Shown one piece after another: positions 17,373 through 28,433 of a stretch of DNA of 64,000 bases. Origin of the DNA: Paenibacillus andongensis (GTDB lineage Bacteria; Bacillota; Bacilli; Paenibacillales; NBRC-103111). A program made the position numbers and the translations under genes. Location of the stretch: contig NZ_CP104467.1 in the NCBI RefSeq assembly GCF_025369935.1, positions 4,409,001 to 4,473,000 on the forward strand. Direction: 5' to 3'. Within the stretch, counting starts at the first letter, position 1, and every line of letters begins with the position of its first letter. The notes below the pieces were generated by a model that made no database searches, was not told where the DNA came from, and saw nothing but the letters and a program-made list of their open reading frames with translations.

Positions 17373-19931
17373 CTATAGCTTCGGTACAATAACCTGTCCC
17401 CCGTCTTGCTTGCCATCCTTCGGCTTTTCCTCGGAACCATCAACCGGCTTATTAGCCGGAGATGGGGTAGGACTTGGACTTGGGTTGATGCTTGGCGTTG
17501 GACTTGTGCCAGGCTTATTCGTACTTCCGGGCGATGGCGTAGGCTTCGTACCCGGCGATAGCGTCGGCTCTAGCGGATTCTTACCAGGTGATGTAGACGG
17601 CGAGACCGATGGTGAAGGCGATGGCTTGGTACCGTCAGGTAGTGTGCCATCCTTCGGTATTTCGACAGAAGCTATATTGGATTTGGCACCCTCAGTATTT
17701 GAGTCCAAATTAATCGGTACAACATAATATTGATAAGTTTCTTCGCTGCTAACAGTAGTATCATTCACCTCAGTTGTTGCCGATTGAATCAGCATCTTCG
17801 GCTCTGTGTCTTTGGTACCTTTTCGGAACACCTGATAAGCAATCTTCTCTCCTAGTGAGGTCCAGGCCAATTTAACCGACTTCGTTTCAGGTGAATAAAC
17901 AGCCGTTAAATCCGAGATCCCTTTTGGCGGTTCCGTTAGATCAGGCACCCCATCTGGCTTCACGAAGTTCGTCACAGGTCGCCCTTCCAGCGACTTCGAC
18001 ATCACTTCTTTAAAGATAGCCGACGGGCTTCCGCTGCCGATTGTAACATAGTGCTTCGCATCTACTTTATCGAAACCTTCCCAGACAGCTGCTGTCCACT
18101 CCGGCGTATAACCGACAAACCACACATCACGATCATATTGTTCAATTCCCTTGATGTCCAGTCCAGTTGTACCCGTTTTGCCGGCAACAGGACGATTGAA
18201 TTTCGCTTTAGTCCCTGTACCGCCTGGTTCTACAACACCTTGAAGCAGCAGCGTCATGTAATAAGCTGTTTTAGGTTGAATAACCTGTTTCTTCTCAGGC
18301 TTATAGGCAACGATTTCTTTATCTTTCGAATCCGTTATGCGTAGGATGGCATGTGTTTTATTTTGCATCCCTTGGTTAGCAAATGCTGTGTACGCCGTCG
18401 CCATTTGCAAGGGAGAAACGCCATCCGTTAGTCCACCCAGCGCAATGGACAAGTTCTTGTCCTTTTGTTCATTGAGAGGAACGCCGACTTTTTTGGCAAA
18501 TTCAATCGCTTTCGATACTTTAAGTTGATCTAATAACCAAACAGGAGCCAAATTATAAGACTTTTTGACGGCCTCAAACATCGTCACTTGCCCATGTGTA
18601 GTACGGTCATAGTTACGTGGAGAGTAAGTCCCGTTACCGAAAGTTGTCTGCGTATCATCTAAGATGGAATACGGTGTATAATTCCCGCTCTCAAGCGCAG
18701 GACCATATGCTGCTATCGGCTTGAACGATGATCCCGGCTGTCTTTTGGAATAGACCCGACTGAAGCCTTTTGTTTTGTAATCCCGGCCGCCTACCATTGC
18801 CATCAAACCGCCTGTTTTGTTATCCATAATAACCATGGCACTCTGAATCTTTTGACCATCAGAAGCATCCTTCTGGAAAAAGCTTGGATTTGCATAAGTC
18901 TGCTCCATCACTTTTTGCGCTTTCTCATTCATGGTCGTATAGATGCGGTAGCCTTTGGTCAGCAATTCATCTTCATCGATGCCATACATATTTTCAGCTT
19001 CATCTACCACATAATCCAAGAAAGTCGCATAATCCTTGGTGCCTTGCGTAGACGCTGCAGGCGGAACATAATCTACTGCTGCAGCTTCAGCACGCTCGGC
19101 CTCTGTAATATAGCCTTGATCAGTCATCAGCCTAAGAACGACAGCTCGACGTTCCTTCGATAAGTCCGGATGAGCGAGTGGCGAATATTTCGAAGGCGCT
19201 TTTGGCAAAGCAGCTAGCGTCGCCATCTCCCATACCTTCAAATCATTCAAATTGGATTTACCGAAATACACCTTGGCTGCCGCTTTAATGCCATAGGCGT
19301 TACTGCCGAAGAAAATCCGATTTAAATATTTCTCAAGAATTTCATCCTTACTAAACCTTTCGTCTAATGCGAAAGCGATTGACATTTCCGTCCCTTTACG
19401 AAAAGCTGTTTTCTCGGAACTCAGGAACACATTTTTAGCGAGCTGCTGGGTAATTGTACTTCCACCCTCTACAGCGCTCATATGAATAATATCTTTAACA
19501 AGCGCTCTCCCAATGGATATAAAATCAACACCTGAATGCTCGTTAAACCGACGATCTTCCGTTGCAATGAAGGCTTGCTTTAATCGCTCCGGAACATCTT
19601 TGATGTTCACACTTTCTCGATTTTCACCTTTATAGATTTTACCAATTTCCTTTGCAGTCTTATCTTTTCCTTCTTCTTGCGCATAAATGAGCGTCGATTC
19701 ACTCGCCGTATCAATCTTATCAATGTTGTTATCAAGAATCTTAAAGCCGTTCATAATAACGACGATATAAATGCCCATTGCACAAATAATAGCCAGAATG
19801 GCAGCAATAATCGAACCCATAATAAATTGGCGAACATTGAATCCTTTTTTCTTAGAGCCTTTTTTGCTTCCTTGTGGTTTCGTCTTTGTATTCGCAGTTG
19901 TTTGCTTATTCGTAGGTTTCTCCAAATCCAT
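17373..19931 (-). CDS. class A penicillin-binding protein (PBP1A/1B type)
   Basis: 852 residues. A basic cytoplasmic tail (1-33), one membrane segment (about 37-60), a GT51 transglycosylase domain with ATEDRRFNEHSG (catalytic Glu near 125) and GGSTITQQLAKN, then a transpeptidase domain with SSFK (active serine about 401), SYN (458-460) and KTGTTG (585-590). After it comes a fibronectin-III-like domain (about 680-750) and a Pro/Ser/Thr/Gly tail rich in PSPS and SPG repeats. It polymerises and cross-links peptidoglycan at the outer membrane face. The C-terminal extension is common in Firmicute PBP1 proteins and probably spans the wall. Confidence 0.95.
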   Translation of the reverse strand: MDLEKPTNKQTTANTKTKPQGSKKGSKKKGFNVRQFIMGSIIAAILAIICAMGIYIVVIMNGFKILDNNIDKIDTASESTLIYAQEEGKDKTAKEIGKIYKGENRESVNIKDVPERLKQAFIATEDRRFNEHSGVDFISIGRALVKDIIHMSAVEGGSTITQQLAKNVFLSSEKTAFRKGTEMSIAFALDERFSKDEILEKYLNRIFFGSNAYGIKAAAKVYFGKSNLNDLKVWEMATLAALPKAPSKYSPLAHPDLSKERRAVVLRLMTDQGYITEAERAEAAAVDYVPPAASTQGTKDYATFLDYVVDEAENMYGIDEDELLTKGYRIYTTMNEKAQKVMEQTYANPSFFQKDASDGQKIQSAMVIMDNKTGGLMAMVGGRDYKTKGFSRVYSKRQPGSSFKPIAAYGPALESGNYTPYSILDDTQTTFGNGTYSPRNYDRTTHGQVTMFEAVKKSYNLAPVWLLDQLKVSKAIEFAKKVGVPLNEQKDKNLSIALGGLTDGVSPLQMATAYTAFANQGMQNKTHAILRITDSKDKEIVAYKPEKKQVIQPKTAYYMTLLLQGVVEPGGTGTKAKFNRPVAGKTGTTGLDIKGIEQYDRDVWFVGYTPEWTAAVWEGFDKVDAKHYVTIGSGSPSAIFKEVMSKSLEGRPVTNFVKPDGVPDLTEPPKGISDLTAVYSPETKSVKLAWTSLGEKIAYQVFRKGTKDTEPKMLIQSATTEVNDTTVSSEETYQYYVVPINLDSNTEGAKSNIASVEIPKDGTLPDGTKPSPSPSVSPSTSPGKNPLEPTLSPGTKPTPSPGSTNKPGTSPTPSINPSPSPTPSPANKPVDGSEEKPKDGKQDGGQVIVPKL

Positions 19932-19966
19932 CGACTCCCTCGTTGTTCATTTCTCTCTTGTAGTAA

Positions 19967-19996
19967 CCAACAAAAGAACAACCTTAAACAAGGTTG
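19967..19996 (-). terminator. terminator after hfq
   Basis: On the minus strand CAACCTT, loop GTTT, AAGGTTG is followed by TTCTTTTGTT. It lies about 75 bases after hfq and before the PBP gene, and probably ends the mutS-to-hfq transcript. Confidence 0.75.
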
Positions 19997-20069
19997 CTCC
20001 CACAAGTTTCTATTCGGTTAGACGATTCAGTCCATAAAAAAGTTGCATACTTAAACGTTCGAGGACGGA

Positions 20070-20306
20070 TTATTCCGAAGCTTCAGCAGCCATTAAAGAA
20101 ACAGCTCGTTGCGGCGTGAAGGTGGAGATGGCATGTTTGTAAACCATTTGTTGACGGCCTTCACTGTCAATAATGATTGTGAAGTTGTCAAAAGCGCGAA
20201 TTAGTCCTCTGATTTGAAACCCATTGGTTAAATATACGGTAACGGGAATGCTTTCTTTACGTAATTGATTAAGAAAATTGTCCTGGATATTAATGGATCT
20301 GTTCAT
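20070..20306 (-). CDS. hfq: RNA chaperone Hfq
   Basis: 78 residues, the usual Firmicute length. The Sm1 motif [19 protein letters not shown] and Sm2 YKHAIST are clear. Hfq forms a hexameric ring that binds U-rich and A-rich RNA. It follows miaA by 64 bases as in most bacteria, with GAGGGGG seven bases before the ATG. Its role in sRNA regulation is weaker in Gram-positive bacteria. Confidence 0.97.
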   Translation of the reverse strand: MNRSINIQDNFLNQLRKESIPVTVYLTNGFQIRGLIRAFDNFTIIIDSEGRQQMVYKHAISTFTPQRAVSLMAAEASE

Positions 20307-20370
20307 CAGTGGTCCCCCTCAATGGAATGAAACTATCGCCAGAAGGCGCTATTTTCTGTTGGTGTATTTG

Positions 20371-21339
20371 TTAATTATATTCAATTTTATGTACAAACTT
20401 TCCTGCTAGTATATCATTAATAATTTGGAAATGGGCAGAAAAATTTGCTGATACCGTAACATCCACCCAATGAATGTCTTTCATATGCCGAAACCATGAC
20501 ACTTGGCGCTTCGCAAATCGGCGCGTGTCACGCTTAAGCAGCGTTACCGCTTCCTCTAAACTCAACTCACCTTCCAGATAGCTGACGATTTCTTTGTAAC
20601 CGAGTGCCTGCATAGAAATCGCCTGCTTGGGACAGCCTGCGGCTAGGATCGATTGAACTTCCTCAATAAGCCCCTCCTGCATCATAACGTCGATACGTTC
20701 CTCAATTCGCTTGTACAAAGTAGCGCGATCCATCGTCAGTCCAATGATACATAGTTCGTAAGGAGACTCTTTTTTCTGGGCTGCCAAATGGGCTGTCATC
20801 GTTTCACCAGAGATATAATAGATCTCAAGAGCTCGTATTACACGTCTGCGATCATTGGCATGAAGTCGATCAGCGCTTTCAGGATCAATATCACGCAGCT
20901 TCTGATGCAGCGCCTCGTCCCCATGCTCAATAGCGAACGCTTCCTGTTCTTGGCGGAAAGCTTCATCCATACTGACTTCCGTGAATTGATAATCGTAACA
21001 TACAGACTCGATATAAAGGCCTGTACCTCCTACAATAAATGGAAGCTTCCCACGCGAATGAATGTCCAGAATCAATGCCTTTACACGCTCTTGAAACTCA
21101 GCCGCCGAAAAGGGATAGGAAGGATCATGAATATCAATCAAATGATGCGGGACAAGCTTCTGCTCAGCTTCACTCGCTTTGGCTGTTCCAATATCCATAC
21201 CTCGATACACCTGCATGGAATCTCCGGAAATAATTTCGCAGCCAAACTTCTGAGCGATTTCTAAACTTAGCTTGGTCTTGCCAACTGCCGTGGGACCTAG
21301 TAGCACGAGTAATTTCGGCTTGGCTGATGGGGCTAACAC
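20371..21339 (-). CDS. miaA: tRNA dimethylallyltransferase
   Basis: 322 residues. Transfers a dimethylallyl group to A37 of UNN-reading tRNAs. P-loop LLGPTAVGKTKLS, GDSMQVYRGMDIGTAK and the PHHLIDIHDPSYPFSAAEFQ block are diagnostic, as is GGTGLYIESVCY. The start is GTG at 21339, overlapping the stop of the methyltransferase gene by seven bases, so translation is coupled. It is followed by hfq. Confidence 0.96.
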   Translation of the reverse strand: MLAPSAKPKLLVLLGPTAVGKTKLSLEIAQKFGCEIISGDSMQVYRGMDIGTAKASEAEQKLVPHHLIDIHDPSYPFSAAEFQERVKALILDIHSRGKLPFIVGGTGLYIESVCYDYQFTEVSMDEAFRQEQEAFAIEHGDEALHQKLRDIDPESADRLHANDRRRVIRALEIYYISGETMTAHLAAQKKESPYELCIIGLTMDRATLYKRIEERIDVMMQEGLIEEVQSILAAGCPKQAISMQALGYKEIVSYLEGELSLEEAVTLLKRDTRRFAKRQVSWFRHMKDIHWVDVTVSANFSAHFQIINDILAGKFVHKIEYN

Positions 21340-22109
21340 AGTCGAATCACTCCATACGTTGTTTTGGTCGTCGATCGCAATACATGCTCGAACCCGAGCC
21401 GGGCAAATTCTTTACTGTCTCTGTTTTCTTTGAGCACAATGCTCTTGCGTGCAACTCTTTTAGCCTCTTCGATAGATGCCATACGGACAGCTTCATCGTT
21501 CGCATTGCGTCTAAGATGAGAAATCGCTTGAGATTCCTCAATCGGACTGCGAAACATCGGGTCAAAATAGACAACATCTACACTTTGCGGTGCCAATTGC
21601 TGTAAATACGCGAGGTGATGTGTCTTTCTAACCGTGATGCGCCTCATAGCCTCGTTAAGCTCGGGAATTTCCGATTCATAAACGGCTAAACCCTCTTGGA
21701 TCAGCATAGCTGGAATCTTTTCGCTTTCAAGTGCCGTGACGCTTCCTTGCGGGCCAACAGCAAAGGAGAAAACGATAGAATCCGACGCTAAACCTGCTGT
21801 ACAATCCACGATATCATCGCCAAATGCTGCACCAGAAGCCTCAATTAATAAATCGGCTTCACCTCGCTGCATACGTTTGACACGAACGAGGGCCATACTT
21901 GGATGAAAAAAGTACGCAGGTTGGTCATCTCCATAGTACCTGATCTCATCTCTTGTCACAAGCAGAAGGGAATCATCCTTATAATTATTCCTAAGATGTT
22001 CCAAAGAATACTTCCTTCGGGGTACGACTCGGCCGTCATACGCAGCAGCCAATCGTACGGCTTTGTCCAATAAAACACTGGACGGATTATATGAAGTTGT
22101 CACTAACAC
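21333..22109 (-). CDS. class I SAM-dependent methyltransferase, RsmJ-like
   Basis: 258 residues. The SAM-binding part is DDIVDCTAGLASDSIVFSFAVG with the acidic VTALES next strand, and the catalytic motif is VYFDPMF, which resembles the DPMY of the 16S rRNA methyltransferase RsmJ. An N-terminal 90-residue segment with YNPSSVLLDKAVRLAAAYDGRVVPRRKYSLEHL has no known role. The start is GTG 22109 (or GTG two codons on), four bases after the mutL stop; it overlaps miaA at its end. A nucleic-acid or protein substrate is likely, but unproven. Confidence 0.8.
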   Translation of the reverse strand: MLVTTSYNPSSVLLDKAVRLAAAYDGRVVPRRKYSLEHLRNNYKDDSLLLVTRDEIRYYGDDQPAYFFHPSMALVRVKRMQRGEADLLIEASGAAFGDDIVDCTAGLASDSIVFSFAVGPQGSVTALESEKIPAMLIQEGLAVYESEIPELNEAMRRITVRKTHHLAYLQQLAPQSVDVVYFDPMFRSPIEESQAISHLRRNANDEAVRMASIEEAKRVARKSIVLKENRDSKEFARLGFEHVLRSTTKTTYGVIRLC

Positions 22110-22113
22110 GGGT

Positions 22114-24159
22114 TTACATCACTCGCTTAAACATTTTTTCCAGTTCATAAGTCGTAAAGCTGACGACAATGGGCCGTCCGTGCGGGCAGGTGTAAGGATT
22201 ACGGCAGCCTGCTAGCCGATCGATCAGCGTTTCCATTTCAAGAACACTTAGTCCTTGATTAGCTTTGATCGATGCTTTGCAAGAGCACATAATAGCCGCC
22301 TTTTCTCTTAGTTTGGCGATGTCTACAGCTTTTTTCTCACTGAGAACCCACTCACACATTTCCTCGATGATCCCCTTCTCTTCGCCTGAAGGAAACCAGT
22401 GGGGATGCGCACGGACAAGAAACGTATTCCCGCCGAAAGCCTCCATATACACGCCTGCTTGCTCAAAAAGCGACAGCTTCTCGGCAATAATACCAGCTTC
22501 AGACGGTGTAAACTCTAAAGTAATAGGAACGAGTAATTCTTGGCTTGCCTCAGCAGGATTGCCAAAATGCTCATAATAATATTCATAATTAATTCGTTCA
22601 TGCGCAGCATGCTGATCAATCAGGAACAAGCCTTCTTCGTTTTGGGCGACCAAATAAGTGCCATGCATTTGACCGATCGGGTCCAATCTTGGAAAAGCGG
22701 GAAGCAGGGGAGCCTCGCCTTCCTGTTTGGAGGGCAGCAGGTCCATGAATGCTTCATTCGTCCGACGCTGCTGCTGAATCGACGTACTTCTGGGATTGCC
22801 TCCAGCAGGAGACGTGTAGCTGTTGTTGGATGGCGATGACGGACGGCTCGAAAATGATGTTCCAGAAGCTCCAGAAGCTATCGAAGATGTCGAACTTCTT
22901 TGCGGCTCATCTGCAAGCGGTCGGGAAGTTGACACCGATTCTGGTCGATACGGTGTAACGGCCTCCTTCACTTGTGGCAAAACCATACGGTCTGAATCCA
23001 CGAGTACGCGTTGAATTGTAGAATCCGGAAGCTTCGCAGGGATCGCAGATGAAGCTGCCGGCGTAGTTGAGCTTGAATCAGTTACTGGCTCAACCGTTCT
23101 TGTAAGATCCAGCTGTTCCTGAACGTATGCGCCCTTGGGTGCTGCAGGCTTCATCCCTTGCGGGATCAGCACCTGCCTCCCAAAAAGCCGCTTCACTTCG
23201 GCTTCGATTAACGCAGTTAGCTCCGCTTCTTTACTGAAGCGGACCTCAAGCTTAGATGGATGCACGTTCACATCCACTAAGGCAGGATCCATCCCGATGT
23301 GCAGCACGGCCACCGGGTAGCGGTTGATCGGCAGCAGGGTATGATAACCCTGCAGCAGCGCTTGATTCAGCGCGAAGTTGCGCACGTAACGACCATTAAC
23401 TATGGTCGAGATGCCGCCACGGTTCGCGCGGGTCATTTCGGGCTTCGCCACGAAACCCGTGATGGTGTAGTCCAAGCTTTCCACTTGGAGAGGAAGCATT
23501 TGTTTGCCGATTGCCGTACCGTAGATGCCGGCGATGACCTGAAGCAAATCTCCGTTGCCCAACGTTTGAAGCAGGAGATTGCTGTTATGTTTCAACGAAA
23601 AGGCGATACCTGGGTGAGCCAGCGCTAATCTATACAAATAATCGGAGATATGGCCAAGCTCGGTTTGGATCGTTTTCATATATTTCAACCGCGCCGGTGT
23701 GTTGTAAAATAACTCCCTCACCGACACTTCAGTCCCGCGAGAAGCAGCCGTTTCTTCGACACTGCGAATCGAGCCGCCTTCAATGGAAATTTTCCGCCCC
23801 AGTCCATCATTCGTAGAGCTAGTGACACACTCTAGCCTAGATACGGATGCTATACTCGGCAAAGCCTCACCTCGGAAGCCTAATGTTCGAATCGAGAATA
23901 AGTCTTTACTTGTTGAAATTTTACTCGTTGCATGACGCTGAAAAGCTAATTCGCAATCTTCCAAAGCCATACCGGAGCCGTTATCGGACACCCGAATCAG
24001 CTGAAGACCACCCTCTTCAATCGTCACATCAATCCGAGTACTGCCGGCATCCACCGAGTTCTCGACGAGTTCTTTCACCACAGAAGAAGGTCGTTCAACG
24101 ACTTCCCCAGCGGCGATTTGATTCGCAATATGTTCGCTTAAGAGCTGGATTTTACCCAT
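22114..24159 (-). CDS. mutL: DNA mismatch repair protein MutL
   Basis: 681 residues. The GHKL ATPase N-terminus shows [26 protein letters not shown] and [13 protein letters not shown] Ser/Thr/Pro-rich linker (about 335-460) joins a C-terminal nuclease domain with [19 protein letters not shown] and CPHGRP, the metal-binding motifs of endonuclease-type MutL found in bacteria lacking MutH. It nicks DNA after MutS recognises a mismatch. It lies six bases after the S41 protease gene and one protease gene away from mutS. Confidence 0.96.
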   Translation of the reverse strand: MGKIQLLSEHIANQIAAGEVVERPSSVVKELVENSVDAGSTRIDVTIEEGGLQLIRVSDNGSGMALEDCELAFQRHATSKISTSKDLFSIRTLGFRGEALPSIASVSRLECVTSSTNDGLGRKISIEGGSIRSVEETAASRGTEVSVRELFYNTPARLKYMKTIQTELGHISDYLYRLALAHPGIAFSLKHNSNLLLQTLGNGDLLQVIAGIYGTAIGKQMLPLQVESLDYTITGFVAKPEMTRANRGGISTIVNGRYVRNFALNQALLQGYHTLLPINRYPVAVLHIGMDPALVDVNVHPSKLEVRFSKEAELTALIEAEVKRLFGRQVLIPQGMKPAAPKGAYVQEQLDLTRTVEPVTDSSSTTPAASSAIPAKLPDSTIQRVLVDSDRMVLPQVKEAVTPYRPESVSTSRPLADEPQRSSTSSIASGASGTSFSSRPSSPSNNSYTSPAGGNPRSTSIQQQRRTNEAFMDLLPSKQEGEAPLLPAFPRLDPIGQMHGTYLVAQNEEGLFLIDQHAAHERINYEYYYEHFGNPAEASQELLVPITLEFTPSEAGIIAEKLSLFEQAGVYMEAFGGNTFLVRAHPHWFPSGEEKGIIEEMCEWVLSEKKAVDIAKLREKAAIMCSCKASIKANQGLSVLEMETLIDRLAGCRNPYTCPHGRPIVVSFTTYELEKMFKRVM

Positions 24160-24164
24160 ATTTC

Positions 24165-25598
24165 TTAGTTCCCCTTTACAGCGCGAATGGAAACATTCTC
24201 CCCTTGATCCTTCACTTGCAGCTGTGGAAAATAATCATCGAAAAGATCAACATTGACGTAGCTAGTCCCATTTTCAATGATTAGTTTGTCAGCCTCTACA
24301 GGTATCGTATGCGTTCCTTTATTATCGGAAATTTCGACTGTTCGGGTCGCATCGTTCCATGTAATCGTAGCTCCAACAAGTGCCGCTAGGCCGCGAGTTG
24401 ATGCATATAATTTGCCATTTTCACGGAAATTACCGAATCCACTTCCTATTTCTACGCCGTTATAAGTCACACTGTGCTTGGAAATCTCGACGTTAATATC
24501 TGTGATCCCTGCTGTCTGTAAAGCGGTAATCAATTGAGCAGAAGCCCCGTCCACTTTGATGTCCGGTGTGATTCCGACTTTGTTGACCTTACGTTTATTA
24601 GGCGTTAAATACTCTTCAACCGTCACTTTCAGCGCACTGTTACTATCCAATTGATAAAGCTGTTGTACGCTGCCTTTGCCATACGTTTGCATGCCGATCA
24701 CTTTGGCAACGTTATAGTCCTGCAGTGCGCCTGACAGCACTTCCGAAGCGCTAGCGCTATACTCATTCGCCAAAATATAAACAGGAATAGACAATTCCGT
24801 TCCGCCCGTGATCAACACCGGATCATCTACACCATTGCGGTCTCTTGTATGAATTAGAACACCTTCTTTGACAAAATGCTTGGCAATGTTCTGAGCCGTA
24901 TCCACAAGACCTCCTGGATTATTACGAACATCAATAATCAACGATTTCAAACCTTTTGCCTGCAGATTCGTAAGCTGTTTATCAAAATCCTCGTCTGCAT
25001 CGCTTGAGAAATCCGTTATTTGAATGTAACCAACACCATTCGTGAAGCTCTTGCTATACACTTCCGGTACATTGATCCCTTTGCGAGTAATCTCGACGGT
25101 TAACTCTTTGTCTCCGCGTTGAACGGTAACATTAACTTTCGTGCCCGCTACACCAACGATTTTGTTTCTGACTTCATCAATAGAGGTTGTAGAAGCAGGT
25201 GTGCCATCCACGGCACGGACATAGTCATCACGCTGCAAGCCTGCTGATTCGGCAGATGAACCTGCAAAAACCTCAGATAGATACACACCCTTGTCATCGA
25301 TCCCGATTCGAGCGCCCATACCAACATAATTATTTTCTAGGGAGCTGGAGAATTGGCCGTACTCTTCTTGGCTGAAAAATACAGTATATGGATCTTTCAG
25401 ACCTTCTATCATTTGCTTAATGCTTTGATTAGCTAACGCTTCTTCTGTTACACCACTCACATGCAGTTTGCCAATGATTTCTCTGACTTGCTGGGTTTGT
25501 AAATCTTCTTGTGCCAATGCATTTAGGGGTAGAACCGTCATAAGAGCCGACGCCAGTGCTAGTGTAACCTTCATTGTTCTCATTCTTGGTTGTTTCAT
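24165..25598 (-). CDS. S41 family C-terminal processing peptidase with PDZ and C-terminal stalk-like domain
   Basis: 477 residues. A signal peptide (about 1-29, LPLNALAQ) is followed by an N-terminal helix region, a PDZ domain ([28 protein letters not shown]), the S41 protease core with the catalytic serine in [15 protein letters not shown] and the lysine in YGKGSVQQL. The last 90 residues ([22 protein letters not shown]) look like a copper-amine-oxidase-N-terminal type domain, common in Paenibacillus exported proteins. It should cleave proteins in the wall space; CtpB-like members cut sporulation signalling factors. It is transcribed between mutS and mutL, with GGAGAG six bases before its ATG. 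Confidence 0.92.
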   Translation of the reverse strand: MKQPRMRTMKVTLALASALMTVLPLNALAQEDLQTQQVREIIGKLHVSGVTEEALANQSIKQMIEGLKDPYTVFFSQEEYGQFSSSLENNYVGMGARIGIDDKGVYLSEVFAGSSAESAGLQRDDYVRAVDGTPASTTSIDEVRNKIVGVAGTKVNVTVQRGDKELTVEITRKGINVPEVYSKSFTNGVGYIQITDFSSDADEDFDKQLTNLQAKGLKSLIIDVRNNPGGLVDTAQNIAKHFVKEGVLIHTRDRNGVDDPVLITGGTELSIPVYILANEYSASASEVLSGALQDYNVAKVIGMQTYGKGSVQQLYQLDSNSALKVTVEEYLTPNKRKVNKVGITPDIKVDGASAQLITALQTAGITDINVEISKHSVTYNGVEIGSGFGNFRENGKLYASTRGLAALVGATITWNDATRTVEISDNKGTHTIPVEADKLIIENGTSYVNVDLFDDYFPQLQVKDQGENVSIRAVKGN

Positions 25599-25660
25599 GT
25601 GCGTCTCTCCTCGAATATATATGATTAGGCCTTAAAAACGTGCTAAGCAAGCTATTGCAG

Positions 25661-28288
25661 CTATTGCAGCTTTTGCTTCCATTCGTATACTAAATTGAGC
25701 GCCTGCAGCGGCGTCATATTGATTAAATCAATCCCTTTCAGCTGGTCGAGCACCATCTGAGATTTACCGTCCGGCTGCTTCTTCTTAGCAGCCGTGTTTG
25801 TACTGCTGTCGTCCTCGAAGAGGGACAGCTGCTGTACAGGGGCTGCCGCTGGTGGAACGGCTGCCGTCGTTGCGGCGATCTGCGCAGCGCCCGCCGCCCG
25901 CTCTTCAAACCCATTCAGCAGCTCATAAGAGCGCTGAATGATGTCCTCGGGCAGCCCTGCGATTTCGGCACAATAGATGCCGTAACTTGTACTCGCTGCC
26001 CCGGGGATGAGCTTGCGCAGGAAGGTCACCTGCCTGCCGCTCTCTTTCACAGCCATGCAGTGGTTGCGCAGATGCAAGAGGCTTTCTTCCAGATGCGCAA
26101 GCTCATGGAAATGCGTCGAAACGAGCGTCTTACAGCCGATCCGGTCATGCAGGAACTCAATGACCGCCTGCGCGATCGCCATCCCTTCCCCGGTCGAGGT
26201 TCCGCGGCCAAGCTCATCGATGATGACAAGGCTCTTGCTTGTCGCCTTCTCAGTCATCACTTGGATGTCCATCATCTCAACCATGAATGTACTCTGACCG
26301 CCGATCAGATCATCAGCAGCGCCAATCCGCGTGAAGATTCGATCGGTGACCGGAATGCGCGCAGATTTGGCAGGGACAAAACAGCCGATCTGCGCCATCA
26401 GGCAGATCACGGCAACCTGCCGCATATAGGTACTTTTACCGGCCATATTCGGTCCGGTAATAAGCAGAATGCGGCCCTGATCTAGCAGCAAGCTCGTTTC
26501 GTTCGCAATGAACGAGCCGTCTTGAATGACCGCCTCCACCACGGGGTGGCGGCCTTCTTCAATCTCGAGATCGAAGCCTTCGCCGATCTCCGGTTTGCGG
26601 TAGTGATGCGCCGCGCTGACCGTGGCCAGCGACTGATAAACATCGGCGGTAGCGATCACTTCCGCCAGCTTCTGTAATCTGGAGATATGCTCTGAGATCC
26701 GGTCGCGAAGCTCCGTGAACAGTTCATACTCCAGATCAACCATTTTATCCTGCGCTTCCAGAATGAGCGCTTCTTTCTCTTTGAGCTCCGGCGTTACGTA
26801 GCGCTCGGCATTCGCAAGCGTCTGCTTGCGTTCGTAGCGGCCCTCCTGCAGCGCGGACATGTTCGCCTTGGTGACCTCAATAAAGTAACCGAACACTTTG
26901 TTGTAGCCGATTTTGAGCGACTTGATGCCCGTCGCCTCCCGCTCCTGACGCTCGAGCTCCGCGATCCACTGTTTTCCATTCTTACTGGCTTCCCGTAGTT
27001 GATCCAGATAAGGCTGGTAACCTTCGCGGATCATTCCGCCATCCCGAATGGATACAGGAGGCTCGTCCTCAATGGCGCTGGCAATCCAAGACATGACATC
27101 TTCACAGGCATCCATATTTTCTACGAGTTTGCGAAGTGTTTCGGAGCCGGAAGCTGCACAGACTTCTTGCAGCAGCGGAACATGCTGCAAGGAGTGCTTG
27201 AGAGCGATCATATCGCGAGCATTGGCATTCCCGTAGGAAATACGAGCAACTAAACGCTCCAAATCGTAGACTTCCTTCAGTGCTTGCTTCACATCTTCTC
27301 TGATAATGAGCTGATTGTAGAGCAGATTAACAGCTTCCAGACGCTCTTCGATGCGTGATACGCTCATGAGCGGCTTTTCGATCCAACGACGCAGCATTCG
27401 TGCACCCATCGCTGTCACCGTTTTGTCGAGCAGCCAAAGCAAAGAACCTTTTTTAGCACGTTCACGTACTGTTTCTACGAGTTCAAGATTTCTACGTGTA
27501 AAAGGATCCATCGTCATGAATTGATCGGGTTCATATATCCGGATATGCTTTACATGGGTCAATGCTCTTTTTTGTGTTTCTTTCAAATAGGCAAGCAGCA
27601 AGGCAACACCTTGTCGGTTCAAGGCTGATAAAGCAGGCAGAGCGGCATCCTCGGCAAAGTGCTCATCCAGCAGCTTCTCATCCGCTTGCGTCCATTCCGT
27701 CAGCACCGTGCTGCGTCCCCAAGTGAGGCCCGTTTCCCGAATTGTTGTTAATAAGCCCTTATCCGTAATGATCTCCGAAGGATTATATACATTGAGTTCA
27801 TCCACGACTAGTTCCCATGAGTTGGAAAGGCGTGTTGTATACAGTTCACCCGTTGAAATATCGCATGCCGTAAAGGCATAACCGTGTTCCTGACTCACTA
27901 GGGAAACGATGTAATTGTTGCTCGATTCGCCCAAAAGCTTGCTATCCATGACCGTCCCCGGTGTAACGATACGAACAATCTCACGTCGCACGACACCTTT
28001 GGCTTCAGCAGGGTCTTCAACTTGCTCGCATATGGCGACCTTATACCCTTTCTCGATTAACCGAGACATGTAATTGTCCGCCGCGTGATAAGGAACACCA
28101 CACATCGGAATTTTCTCTTCGCCGCCGCCTTCTCTACCTGTTAACGTAATCTCCAACTCACGAGAAGCATTGATCGCATCATCAAAAAACATTTCATAGA
28201 AATCACCCAGACGAAAAAACAAAAAAGCATCCGGGACTTGCGCCTTCACGGCCAAGTATTGCTGAATCATCGGCGTATATTGGGCCAC
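25661..28288 (-). CDS. mutS: DNA mismatch repair protein MutS
   Basis: 875 residues if GTG 28288 is used, which has GGAGG eight bases upstream and gives the canonical start before AQYTPMIQQYLAVKAQVPDAFLFFRLGDFYEMF. An in-frame extension to 28432 has no homologous look. The mismatch-reading FYEMF motif, the clamp/lever core, and the ATPase with Walker A TGPNMAGKST, then DELGRGTSTGEGMA and STHFHEL are present. The C-terminal 70 residues include a low-complexity Ala/Pro stretch before a QMVLDQLKGIDLINMTPLQALNLVYEWKQ tetramerisation-like helix. The 3' half is GC-rich. Confidence 0.96.
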   Translation of the reverse strand: MAQYTPMIQQYLAVKAQVPDAFLFFRLGDFYEMFFDDAINASRELEITLTGREGGGEEKIPMCGVPYHAADNYMSRLIEKGYKVAICEQVEDPAEAKGVVRREIVRIVTPGTVMDSKLLGESSNNYIVSLVSQEHGYAFTACDISTGELYTTRLSNSWELVVDELNVYNPSEIITDKGLLTTIRETGLTWGRSTVLTEWTQADEKLLDEHFAEDAALPALSALNRQGVALLLAYLKETQKRALTHVKHIRIYEPDQFMTMDPFTRRNLELVETVRERAKKGSLLWLLDKTVTAMGARMLRRWIEKPLMSVSRIEERLEAVNLLYNQLIIREDVKQALKEVYDLERLVARISYGNANARDMIALKHSLQHVPLLQEVCAASGSETLRKLVENMDACEDVMSWIASAIEDEPPVSIRDGGMIREGYQPYLDQLREASKNGKQWIAELERQEREATGIKSLKIGYNKVFGYFIEVTKANMSALQEGRYERKQTLANAERYVTPELKEKEALILEAQDKMVDLEYELFTELRDRISEHISRLQKLAEVIATADVYQSLATVSAAHHYRKPEIGEGFDLEIEEGRHPVVEAVIQDGSFIANETSLLLDQGRILLITGPNMAGKSTYMRQVAVICLMAQIGCFVPAKSARIPVTDRIFTRIGAADDLIGGQSTFMVEMMDIQVMTEKATSKSLVIIDELGRGTSTGEGMAIAQAVIEFLHDRIGCKTLVSTHFHELAHLEESLLHLRNHCMAVKESGRQVTFLRKLIPGAASTSYGIYCAEIAGLPEDIIQRSYELLNGFEERAAGAAQIAATTAAVPPAAAPVQQLSLFEDDSSTNTAAKKKQPDGKSQMVLDQLKGIDLINMTPLQALNLVYEWKQKLQ

Positions 28289-28433
28289 CTTGCGTTCCTC
28301 CAACCAATCACTATATTCATTGTCAAAGTCTATGAAACTACTAAACTTCATTTTCATATGTGTGCAAAAAGAATTGCTGAGGACGAACCTCTGCAGACTG
28401 CAATTTATAAACTTTCTTCCGTACAAATTCACG

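Noticed and set aside
22749..23628. Plus-strand ORFs opposite mutL
   Set aside because: Antisense shadows of the Ser/Thr-rich linker and GC-rich parts; no start signals.
28289..28432. 48-codon N-terminal extension of MutS
   Set aside because: It passes the GGAGG/GTG start that matches the usual MutS N-terminus and has no MutS-like sequence.
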